From: an uncultured Granulosicoccus sp.
Lineage (GTDB): Bacteria; Pseudomonadota; Gammaproteobacteria; Granulosicoccales; Granulosicoccaceae
Assembly (NCBI GenBank): GCA_947499955.1
Contig: CANMQI010000005.1
Coordinates: 124,001-188,000 of the forward strand
Reading direction: 5' to 3'
Length of the DNA stretch: 64,000 nt
The notes under the pieces are model-generated. The model saw only the letters and a list, made by a program, of their open reading frames with translations. It ran no database searches and was not told where the DNA came from. Below, in pieces: positions 53,994-64,000 of this stretch. Position 1 is the first letter of the stretch. Each line of letters starts with the position of its first letter. A program made the translations under genes and the position numbers.

Positions 53994-55663
53994 GAGCGGT
54001 CGACAAGGTCGGTCTGTTGTGCCCAGCGAATATTCACGACACGGCAAGGTATCTGGGCGCCATCGAAGTACTGCATCCAGCGCAGCTGATTCTGCTGCAG
54101 GGTATCGCCCGGCCCCTTGATCTCGATGAACTCATAGCCGCCCTCATCCCGAAACAGGATCAGATCCGGAAATCCCGACGTATTCTCGCGAAGATCACTG
54201 AGTATGCGCTGAAAGATGGCGCGCCAGTGTTCAGTCGGGATTCGTTCGAGTGCCAGCATCAACAGCTCCCGATCAACCCTGCCCCAGCGTACCAGTGGAT
54301 TGCTCTTGCCCTCATGTTGCGCATGGGCATCGAGTACACGCTGGTGAAAGAGTGCAGGTGTATCCAGCTCTGCGAAGCGTGACATCAGCAGACCCGCTCT
54401 GCGACGCGTGAACGATGGCTGATAGAAATCCGCTGGCGCCGACTGAAAGGGATTGAAGAAAGCGCCCGGAACCGGATGATAGATGATGTCCCAGATGAAG
54501 AGTCCGAGAACCGAGTTGCTCAGGGCATTTTCCGTGTACCGACACTCACCGAAGCGTGCGTAGAAATCACGGGCAGCCAGTTCGACTCTGCGCGAGCAAT
54601 CAGACAGTGTCAGTATTGTAGTTTGAGGCTTGAACCGGGGCGCGGGTCGGCTCTTGTTGCCGCTGAGTCTTTCCAGCTGTTTCTGCAGTTTCCGACCCAC
54701 CTGAACTTCGGCATCATTGAATGGCTGATCCAGCAGGCTGGCAATGAGTCGGCCAGCCTGCTCCGGTTCATTCTGCTTCAGATAGAGCCGGATACGCCTT
54801 TCGCGAGCCGGAGGGTGTACCGACTGTGCATAGAGATCCAGTGCCTCCTTGTGCTGCCCCAATCGTTCCAGCTGGCGGGCGATGCGATTGCGGTAGCGAT
54901 CGATGCGTCGTTGCAGATGATCGTCGCCTGCGACCATGGCCGGTAATTGCCTGACCAGGGCCAGCAGTTGTTCCGGTTGCTTGTGGTCGACGGTGTCGAA
55001 CAGCGCCTCACACTCGAAATAGCGCCAGTGCGCATTGAGCTGCGCACGCGTGGCGAATGCCCGTGCATTGTAATCCAGCTGGTAGCTTTCATAGCGCACG
55101 GTTCCCAGCTCCTGCAACACGAATTCGCTGCTGTCCTGATACAGGTTGCCGAAAAAACCAAGCTGAAACAGATTCCAGTGCTGGTGGCCGACCATCGTGA
55201 TCCAGCGATCAGCACGCTGCAAGGCCTCGACGTGCGTCTGCAAGACCGAAGCATCACCCGAGAGGCATTGCTCGACCAGCTCGGCGCGTGGACGCGATCG
55301 TGCCGTGGGAATGTCAAGCAGATCGAGCAATTCCGGCTTGGTAAAGGCTGCCAACAAGGATCGCGGATCGGTTGGAACTGCCGTATCGGCCAGAGCGCGG
55401 CTTGCCAGTTCTGCGGCCGCCTGCGGCAAGTGATCTATTTCAGGGTAACGCAAACGACTCAGCCTGAAAACTGATCCTTTTCTGGTCAGCAAACGAATAT
55501 AGAGTCTCTGGGCAGATTCCGGCGCGTCCTGAACAGAGGCATACCACTGCCGCTCTTCGGGCGTCAGGATGTCACGATAGGTGTCGACGACAAATTCTGC
55601 CAGCCGGTGGAAGTTGGCAAGATAGTAGTCGTCCGATATGGTTCCCGCTTCCCCGCTCAGCAT
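53990..55663 (-). CDS. FAN1-like structure-specific nuclease (VRR-NUC domain)
   Basis: 557-residue homologue of FAN1, which unhooks DNA interstrand crosslinks by cutting 5' flaps. Domain order: N-terminal helical region; SAP-like DNA-binding segment near residues 105-135 (AFTKPELLDLLDIPTARSRPRAELV, in part); TPR-like helices at about 225-340; C-terminal VRR-NUC domain at about 440-550. The nuclease residues are Asp500 in GFPDLILF, and Glu514 and Lys516 in FIEIKGPGD, the PD-(D/E)XK pattern. Length is close to characterised bacterial FAN1. The gene precedes and overlaps the helicase gene by four bases and diverges from a glutathione peroxidase gene across 15 bp. Confidence 0.9.
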   Translation of the reverse strand: MLSGEAGTISDDYYLANFHRLAEFVVDTYRDILTPEERQWYASVQDAPESAQRLYIRLLTRKGSVFRLSRLRYPEIDHLPQAAAELASRALADTAVPTDPRSLLAAFTKPELLDLLDIPTARSRPRAELVEQCLSGDASVLQTHVEALQRADRWITMVGHQHWNLFQLGFFGNLYQDSSEFVLQELGTVRYESYQLDYNARAFATRAQLNAHWRYFECEALFDTVDHKQPEQLLALVRQLPAMVAGDDHLQRRIDRYRNRIARQLERLGQHKEALDLYAQSVHPPARERRIRLYLKQNEPEQAGRLIASLLDQPFNDAEVQVGRKLQKQLERLSGNKSRPAPRFKPQTTILTLSDCSRRVELAARDFYARFGECRYTENALSNSVLGLFIWDIIYHPVPGAFFNPFQSAPADFYQPSFTRRRAGLLMSRFAELDTPALFHQRVLDAHAQHEGKSNPLVRWGRVDRELLMLALERIPTEHWRAIFQRILSDLRENTSGFPDLILFRDEGGYEFIEIKGPGDTLQQNQLRWMQYFDGAQIPCRVVNIRWAQQTDLVDRS

Positions 55664-55678
55664 GGTGGAAACTCGAGT

Positions 55679-56323
55679 ATGAACATGAACTCACTGAATT
55701 GCCGTCATTGGACTGCCATCATGATACCTGTCACGCTGGCAGCCTGCTCGCTTGTCTGGTCGGTGGCAGCTTCAGCCACGGAGCCCTCTCGAACACCGAC
55801 ACCACTGACACCATCGGCAGCCCCTTTGCAGGGCTCGACAGAGAACGATTGTCCAGAGTTGCTGAGTCATGCGATACGCCCACTGATGGGTCCGCAGGCC
55901 AGCCCACTGTGTGATGCGCATGCCGGCAAGGTTCTGCTGGTGGTCAACACGGCCAGCAAGTGCGGATTCACCCCTCAGTTCGAATCACTCGAGACCTTGC
56001 ACACGCGTTACGGGCAACAGGGATTCGAAGTGTTGGGGTTTCCTTCCGATGATTTCCGGCAGGAGCTCGAATCCGAGGAGGCGGTAGCCGAATTCTGCGA
56101 GCTCAATTATGGCGTGAGCTTTCCCATGTTCCAGAAAGTCCATGTCACAGCGGGCAATGCCCACCCCCTCTATCGCGATCTGGCTGCCGCGACAGGTACG
56201 TATCCGAGCTGGAATTTCAACAAGTATCTGATTGACAGGAATGGCAAGGTGGTTGGCCATTACGGGTCAGCGGTTCTGCCAACGGGCAGGCAGCTGGTGA
56301 GTGATATCGAGGCCTTGCTGTAG
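55679..56323 (+). CDS. Exported glutathione-peroxidase-family protein (Cys type)
   Basis: 214-residue thiol peroxidase. The N-terminus looks like a lipoprotein signal (IMIPVTLAAC, Cys23), with an alternative signal peptidase I site near ASATE, so it should act in the periplasm or on a membrane. A Thr/Pro-rich linker follows to residue 50. The peroxidase domain starts near residue 75: LLVVNTASKCGFTPQFESL with catalytic Cys (codon TGC, not TGA), and YPSWNFNKYLIDRNG. The usual Gln of the GFPxNQF motif is replaced: here GFPSDDF. ATG at 55679 starts 15 bp from the divergent nuclease gene; the frame to 55607 lies within that gene. Confidence 0.85.
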   Translation: MNMNSLNCRHWTAIMIPVTLAACSLVWSVAASATEPSRTPTPLTPSAAPLQGSTENDCPELLSHAIRPLMGPQASPLCDAHAGKVLLVVNTASKCGFTPQFESLETLHTRYGQQGFEVLGFPSDDFRQELESEEAVAEFCELNYGVSFPMFQKVHVTAGNAHPLYRDLAAATGTYPSWNFNKYLIDRNGKVVGHYGSAVLPTGRQLVSDIEALL

Positions 56324-56353
56324 GAGGATTGGAGCACGCACTCTCGGCGTGGC

Positions 56354-56402
56354 GGGAGCCGCTGTCATTGGCACTGATCAGTTCAGCGACAGGCAGGCTC
56401 CC
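56354..56402. terminator. Imperfect hairpin between convergent genes
   Basis: GGGAGCC pairs with GGCTCCC and inner CTGTC with GACAG, with a long 21-base loop and an unpaired GCA. It lies between the peroxidase gene and the convergent lysine-type dehydrogenase gene. There is no U tract; call is from position. Confidence 0.35.
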
Positions 56403-56415
56403 TGCAAGGCGCGGC

Positions 56416-57597
56416 CTACTGCCCGATGGCCAGATCCCGATACTGCTTGAACACCGCCTCGGCGCGACTCCAGACACCCGAACCAGGTTCCTTCAGCCCC
56501 AGCAAGTGCGGCAGCATCTGTGAGGAGAAGTCTTCGCTGCTTTCTCTGGGCAGGAGTGAGGGAAGATGATCGATGGCAACGATATCCAGAGCCGGTGTGG
56601 CAGATGTGGCTGGCAGGAGTCGCTCGACCGGCCTGTCCATGGTGGTGCAGTCCTGATAGACCGGCAGGGGGTTGAACTCGCCGGTGGGATCACAGCTGAC
56701 ATCGGCAATGACACTCAGACGGCGCGATGCCGATTGCAGATGCTCCCGTGTCGTGAATGGCTGACCGGGCGCATTCACGAACACGCAGTTGATCAGCAAT
56801 TCATGCTCCAGTACGGCATCGAACGGCCCACCCGCTGCGGTCTCAGCCTGATCCCAGCGCGTCACCGGCACATTGCATGCCTCCAGCAGTTCGCAGGCAC
56901 CCCGGCCGCAGCGACCCAATGCACCGATGACCAGGGCCTTCGGGCCCAATGTCGCAGACTCATCTGACGGTGCAGCAGAGCTTGCGTCGCTGCCAGCGTC
57001 CATCGTTACGGCGGAGGGTGTTGTTCCCTGAGACAGGGCTTGCTCCAGCTGTTCACGCACCTCGGCTATCAGGGCGTTCTTGTCTGGCCAGGCCTGCAAG
57101 GCTGGCAGACTGGGTTCCTTGCCCAGAGCCTGTCCCGCCCAGGCAAGCACAGCCGTTGCAGCACCGACAAACCCGGCCCAGTAACCGAATGCAGCCACTC
57201 GGCGACCCTGCTCGTCCACCAGGTATTCCAGATCATAGAGTGTGCCCTTGCCTCGCGCGAAGGCGCTCAGCGTTTCCTGCCAGCCGCTCTGATGCTTGTA
57301 GACGTGCGCAAAATGCACATGACGTCGGGTGAATGGCCCCAGTACAGGATCCAGTTCCTTGAGTCCCAGAATGAAGGCATGCGCAGGAGCTGCCTGCCAG
57401 CTGCCTTCGGGTACGAGTCGACACCCGGCCTCCTGATAATCTGCATCGTCGAAGATGCGTGCAACGCTGCGTTCGACAACCACCTCGAAGCCTGCCTTGA
57501 GCAGCTCACGCGTCACCGCGGGTGTCAGCAAGGTGCGCTCTTCGAAGGCCTTGGATTCTGCACGCAGCCACAACAGAGTGTTGTTCATCAGACTCAT
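56416..57597 (-). CDS. Saccharopine dehydrogenase-like protein (NAD+, L-lysine-forming type)
   Basis: 393-residue protein resembling LYS1-type saccharopine dehydrogenases and alanine dehydrogenase-like enzymes. These interconvert saccharopine with lysine and 2-oxoglutarate using NAD. LGLKELDP near residue 78 has the family Lys (Lys80), and HFAHVYKHQSGW near 95-106 the family His. The NAD domain begins near residue 218 (ALVIGALGRCGRGACELLE), followed by INCVFVNAPGQPFTT and VIADVSCDPTGEFNPLP. A Ser/Ala-rich insert near 190-215 lengthens the linker. A later in-frame ATG at 57588 has a better-spaced binding site. It follows the selD fusion by 14 bp, at the end of the argG-selU-selD run. Confidence 0.82.
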   Translation of the reverse strand: MSLMNNTLLWLRAESKAFEERTLLTPAVTRELLKAGFEVVVERSVARIFDDADYQEAGCRLVPEGSWQAAPAHAFILGLKELDPVLGPFTRRHVHFAHVYKHQSGWQETLSAFARGKGTLYDLEYLVDEQGRRVAAFGYWAGFVGAATAVLAWAGQALGKEPSLPALQAWPDKNALIAEVREQLEQALSQGTTPSAVTMDAGSDASSAAPSDESATLGPKALVIGALGRCGRGACELLEACNVPVTRWDQAETAAGGPFDAVLEHELLINCVFVNAPGQPFTTREHLQSASRRLSVIADVSCDPTGEFNPLPVYQDCTTMDRPVERLLPATSATPALDIVAIDHLPSLLPRESSEDFSSQMLPHLLGLKEPGSGVWSRAEAVFKQYRDLAIGQ

Positions 57598-57611
57598 CTC
57601 TTCAATGGAAT

Positions 57612-59845
57612 TCAGGACACCGACACCGTCGTCGATGTGGCAATGACACCGATTCCCGCAGCACTCAGATAGCCTGCGGCACGTAACTGTTCAAGACAGG
57701 CAGCCTGCGCGGACTCGGGCACCACGGCCAACAGACCGCCACTGGTCTGCGGGTCACACAGAATCGACAACTGCGCCGATGACAGATGAGCACTCACACT
57801 CATCGAATCGAGCACCTGCCGATTTCCGGGCCACAAGGAACTGCGCACACCCTGTTCGGCAAGTTGCAGCACCCCCGGCAGTGTCGGAACAGTAGACGTT
57901 CTGACAAGTGCCCCGACCTGCAAACCATCGAGCAATCGCTGCAGATGGCCCAGCAGGCCAAACCCTGTCACATCCGTCATGTAACGTGAACCCGCCGATC
58001 GCAGGATATCGGCCGCCGGGCGATTGCTCGTCAACATGTGTGCCTGAGCCTTGCCGACATCCGGGCCGCGCGTGCGGCCCTGCATGAGCCCTGCGAACAC
58101 GGTACCGATGCCCAATGGCTGGGTCAGGATCAGCGCATCGCCGGCACGGACTCCGGGTTTTGCGTGAGGGGTCCCGGCACCGTTGTCATCATTCAGGAGT
58201 GCATTCACAACGACACCCAGCGACAGCTCATCGCCTTCCACCGTATGCCCACCCACCAGCTGGCACTGCTCCGCGTCCAGTGCCTCGAGCAGCCCACCCA
58301 TCAGCAGCTTCAGGTCCCGCTCGACGACACGCTCCGTACCGGCAGGCACCGTTGCAATCACCTGGGCCGAATGAACCTTCGCATCAACGGTCACGACATC
58401 ACTCAACGCGTGTAATGCGGCAATGCGCCCGAGCAGATAAGGGTCATCCACGATGGCGTTGACGTGATCGATTGACTGGACCAGGGTCCTGCCCGGCAGC
58501 TCCAGCACAGCGGTATCACCGGCTGGTGACAGCACTGACGCGGCAATGCCCTGACGATTGGCGCGCAGATGCGACAACACACGCTCCAACACCGGCTCGC
58601 CTACCTTGGCACCACAACCCCGGCACCGCATGGCAGCCTTGGCCTGGCCAGCACCGGAGGCGTCAAGGTAGCGTTCCCGCAAGGCATCAGGCAACTTCTG
58701 AGTGCCCGGATTCAGGTTCATGGCCGGCAGCTCACTGAACTTGCGCATGAAGGCCTTGTCGATATGATCCTTCCAGCGCCACACCCAGTCGCCCTCGATG
58801 GCCAGTGGGCCTCGGCTGGCGATGGCGCGCTTGTCACCCGTTGCCATCAGGCTCAGAAAATCCTTCTGTGGTCGATAGGGCTTGAGCCTGTTCCCCAGCA
58901 GATAATGCTGGATATTCTCGTACAGAATCGGTGCCTGGCGTACCGCAAATACGCCAGCCTTGGCACTGGGGGTACCGCGCTGGGTACCGATGTCACCAGT
59001 GGCAAAGACAAAATCATGGGAGACGCTTTGCAGATAAGCATTGGTACTGACAAAGCCGCGGGAATCCACGGCCAGACCGGATGCGGCCGGCCAGTCCGGT
59101 GCAACAGCGCCGGTGCACCAGAGGATTTCGTCCAGATCGAGCGTGCGCGAATCTGCCGCAACCAGTCGATCGTGTTCGACACGCACCACATCGAACTGTG
59201 TGACCACCGTGATACCGGCCCGTCTGGCTGCGGCCAGGGCCAGCTCTCCGACTCGCGCTGGCCGGCCGGACAAGGGCATGTCACCACGCAGGAACCAGTA
59301 CAGCTTTGCCTGATTGCTGGCCAACACATGTCGCATGGCGGTCACCAGCTCGAAACCTCCGGCTCCCGAGCCGACGACACCGATGGACAATCGCGCCTCA
59401 TCCGATGAATCAAGGCGCTCCCGAATCTGCTGCCAGCGAGCGTTGAAGTTGTGCACCGGCTTTACCGGTGTGACGTGTTCACCTGCTCCCGGTACCGACA
59501 GATCCGGCGTGCTACCGGTATCCAGCGACAAGACATCGAATTCCAGGACAGGCCGGGATTCAAAGCCGACCTGTCGCGCCACCAGATCCAATGACGTCAC
59601 GGTTTCCTCGATGAAGCGAATACCCGCCCAGGCACACAGTTTGCGCAGATCGACATGGATGTCATCGACGTTGTAGTGTCCCGCTATCAGGCCGGGCAGC
59701 ATGCCCGAATAGGGGGTCATCGAGCTACTCGACACCAGTGTCAGTCTGACCCCGGGCAATGGGCGCATCGCCCAACGACGAATCAGCAGAACATGACTGT
59801 GACCGCCGCCAACCAGACAGACGTCACGCACAACCGGTACGCTGT

Positions 59846-59849
<4 letters not shown>
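57612..59849 (-). CDS. selD: Fusion of NADH-dehydrogenase-like flavoprotein and selenide, water dikinase
   Basis: 745-residue two-part protein. Residues 1-360 are a pyridine-nucleotide-disulfide-type oxidoreductase: FAD motif DVCLVGGGHSHVLLIRRW, second nucleotide motif VVGSGAGGFELV and TGDIGTQRGTPSAKAG. Residues 400-745 are SelD, which makes selenophosphate from selenide and ATP: catalytic Cys about 412 and Lys about 415 in RCRGCGAKVG, then DTAVLELPG, SIDHVNAIVDDPYLLGRIAALHALSD (in part) and VGGHTVEGDELSLGV. The family fusion is known; the flavin part may reduce selenium for the kinase. The likely start is GTG at 59849, overlapping the selU stop as GTGA; a TTG at 59864 is an alternative. Confidence 0.93.
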
Positions 59850-62656
<2,807 letters not shown>

Positions 62657-62876
62657 TTAACCCCTCGTTTCGTGGCTGAGAAAGGAGGTTCTACGGGTTG
62701 ATCGGCACTGGTTTTTCCGGCTGTCTGCTTACCAATCAATAGCTTGGCAGGGTCCGACCCGTACGTTCCCTTAAACCCTCTGTTTCGGGACCGAAAAAGG
62801 GGGTTTAAGGGCTGAGAGGAGGCAATATCTCAGGTAATTTTTTTTGTAAACAACAACTTGGCGTGGTCCGACCCGC
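62657..62876. repeat. Two degenerate direct repeats of about 114 bp with hairpins and GGTCCGACCC ends
   Basis: Unit 1 runs from about 62657 to 62762, unit 2 from about 62770 to 62876. Each starts with a TTAAMCCCTC...GTTTCG segment followed by a purine-rich arm, and ends CTTGGCNNGGTCCGACCCG (62743 and 62857), at a constant spacing of 114 bp. In unit 2 CCCTTAAACCC pairs with GGGTTTAAGGG (62768-62811), and a second small hairpin CTGAGA/TCTCAG precedes a T8 tract. GGTCCGACCC resembles short repeats found between genes in gammaproteobacteria. The ends abut the nucleoside permease stop codon. Confidence 0.65.
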
Positions 62877-63847
62877 TAGCGTTCTTTGAGGAAGGGGATG
62901 CCGACGGCTTTGGGGGCGGTGGCGCGGCCGATGAAGCCGGCGAGCAGGATGACGGTGAGTACGTAGGGCAAGGCCTGAATGGCTTGGACGGGTACTTCGC
63001 CGATCAGTGGCAGGGAGACGCCTTGCATGCGAATGGCAACGGCATCGAGGAAGCCGAACATGAGACAGGCCAGCATGGCTGGTACCGGCCGCCATTTGCC
63101 GAAGATGAGCGCGGCCAGGGCGATATAGCCCTGCCCGGCAGTCATTTCACGCACGAAAGAGGCATTCTGGGCGGTGGACAGGTAGGTGCCGGCAATGCCG
63201 GACAGGGCGCCGCAGATGGCCACAGCGCAATAGCGCAGGCGACTGACGGAGAGTCCGGCGGTATCCACGGCCAGCGGGTTTTCACCGACGGCTCGGATGC
63301 GCAGACCGAAACGGGTGCGGTAGACCACCCACCAGGTGGCAAAGACGGCCAGCCAGGCCACATACACCAGCACGTTGTGACCACTGATGACGTCACTGTA
63401 GAAAGGCCCGATGACCGGCACGGAGCGCGCCGCCTCGGCCAGTGGCAGTTCCAGCGGCATGAAGCGCGCACCGCTGCCCAGCGACGGTGTCTGCCCACCC
63501 TGGGCGAACCAGGCAATGCCCAGTACCACCGTCAGACCGGAAGCCAGGATATTGATGGCCAGCCCACTGACTACCTGATTACCACGGTGAGTGATGCAGG
63601 CAAAGCCGTGCACCAGCGCCAGTGCAATGCCAACCAGTATGCCGGTACCCAGCGCCAGCCAGGCGCTGCCGGTGACGGCCGCAACCGCTGCCGCCGCGAA
63701 GGCTGATGCCAGCATCTTGCCTTCAAGGCTGATGTCGACAATGCCGGAGCGTTCGGAGAACAATCCGGCCATGGCGGCCAGAATCAAGGGTGTGGACACC
63801 CGCAGGGTGGCGTCGAGTATGGCGAAGAATCCGGAGAGCGCATCCAT
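62876..63847 (-). CDS. ABC transporter permease, nucleoside/basic-membrane-protein type
   Basis: 323-residue inner-membrane permease of the LivH-like branch used by nucleoside (BmpA/NupN-type) ABC importers. Eight to nine hydrophobic segments are seen. Characteristic stretches are TPLILAAMAGLFSERSGIVDISLEGKMLASAFAA (in part), GNQVVSGLAINILASGLT, RTRFGLRIRAVGENPLAVDTAG and ALAALIFGKWRPVPAML. The ending AVGIPFLKER is typical. The stop is next to a repeat element. The ATG at 63847 overlaps the upstream gene stop by one base (TGATG), so it is the distal gene of the permease pair. The substrate is likely nucleosides, by family only. Confidence 0.93.
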   Translation of the reverse strand: MDALSGFFAILDATLRVSTPLILAAMAGLFSERSGIVDISLEGKMLASAFAAAAVAAVTGSAWLALGTGILVGIALALVHGFACITHRGNQVVSGLAINILASGLTVVLGIAWFAQGGQTPSLGSGARFMPLELPLAEAARSVPVIGPFYSDVISGHNVLVYVAWLAVFATWWVVYRTRFGLRIRAVGENPLAVDTAGLSVSRLRYCAVAICGALSGIAGTYLSTAQNASFVREMTAGQGYIALAALIFGKWRPVPAMLACLMFGFLDAVAIRMQGVSLPLIGEVPVQAIQALPYVLTVILLAGFIGRATAPKAVGIPFLKER

Positions 63848-64000
63848 CAGGCAGGCACCACCTCGTCAACGGGCTTGAATTTCAGGTACACCTTCACGAC
63901 CCAGGGTCGCAGCATGAGCGCCAGTGCACCGGAGAACAGGATGATGAGTCCTTGAATGGCCACCACCATCTCACGGGTAATCGTGGGAATCTCGAAGGCC
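63847..64000 (-). CDS. ABC transporter permease, partial (cut by right window edge)
   Basis: The last 50 codons of a gene entering from the right. The visible protein end reads FEIPTITREMVVAIQGLIIL followed by FSGALALMLRPWVVKVYLKF and a charged tail. This matches the C-terminus of the partner permease in nucleoside-type ABC importers (last helix after the VAIQGLI segment). Its stop TGA overlaps the start of the neighbouring permease gene, as usual for this operon. The ATPase and binding protein should lie beyond the window. Confidence 0.8.
   Translation of the reverse strand, partial: AFEIPTITREMVVAIQGLIILFSGALALMLRPWVVKVYLKFKPVDEVVPA

Noticed and set aside
55920-55975. Selenocysteine in the glutathione peroxidase, suggested by the nearby selD
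   Set aside because: The catalytic codon in NTASKCGF is TGC, so the residue is Cys.
62858-63706. 282-codon plus-strand frame opposite the nucleoside permease gene
   Set aside because: The minus-strand permease has clear family motifs; the plus-strand product is Gly/Gln/His-rich low-complexity shadow.

Overview
The window looks like chromosomal DNA of a free-living, heterotrophic, probably marine gammaproteobacterium. The support is a GC-rich composition (judged by eye), gammaproteobacterial-type csrA, alkB, ettA, sbmA and soxR, two TRAP carboxylate importers, a urea ABC importer and a SelD/SelU selenium module. A Granulosicoccus-type organism would fit, but that is a guess from gene content. 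I see no phage, insertion sequence, CRISPR array, rRNA or tRNA gene. Coding density is high.

Layout. 0-5.4 kb: an unidentified gene cut by the left edge, a DusC-type dihydrouridine synthase, a CvfB-like S1 protein, an RbgA/YlqF GTPase, a 13-bp minisatellite, a small lipoprotein and a periplasmic FKBP isomerase. 5.4-12.5 kb: GMC oxidoreductase, upp, ettA, sbmA, a gamma-carbonic-anhydrase-like protein and a HAMP-like membrane protein. 12.5-15.7 kb: a DctPQM TRAP importer. 16-25 kb: a complete dipeptide-type ABC importer, divergent from a dimethylformamidase large-subunit homologue, followed by an amidase-signature hydrolase. This is the best candidate here for an undescribed catabolic system. 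25-30.9 kb: secreted lipase-like protein, DMT exporter, proline-rich exported protein, alkB, a small conserved-looking protein and glmS.

30.9-36.8 kb: urtABCDE, preceded by NtrC-like palindromes and a sigma-54-like element. 36.8-37.8 kb: a VOC/glyoxalase-fold gene divergent from soxR, with a SoxR box arranged as a soxS-type 19-bp-spacer promoter reading into the VOC gene. 37.8-43.3 kb: a TakP-type TRAP importer whose binding-protein gene is one base from an NDP-forming acyl-CoA synthetase gene. 43.4-47.2 kb: two exported proteins (one a CBM9-like lipoprotein) and a membrane-anchored pilin-like/ankyrin fusion. 47.4-50.8 kb: an M16C presequence-type protease and csrA. 51.6-55.7 kb: a two-gene DNA-repair operon made of a Rad3/DinG-type helicase with an apparent N-terminal PD-(D/E)XK nuclease and a FAN1-like VRR-NUC nuclease. 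55.7-62.4 kb: a cysteine glutathione peroxidase, then an overlapping minus-strand run argG-selU-selD(fusion)-LYS1. 62.4-64 kb: a degenerate repeat region, then two permease genes of a nucleoside-type ABC importer, the second cut by the right edge.

Together the genes describe a nutrient scavenger: dicarboxylates, oxo/carboxylic acids, peptides or amides, urea and nucleosides are imported, and some are linked directly to activating or hydrolysing enzymes. Interwoven with these are translation/RNA maintenance, redox defence and DNA-damage repair. All functional calls rest on motif and family recognition by reading; no database search was run.
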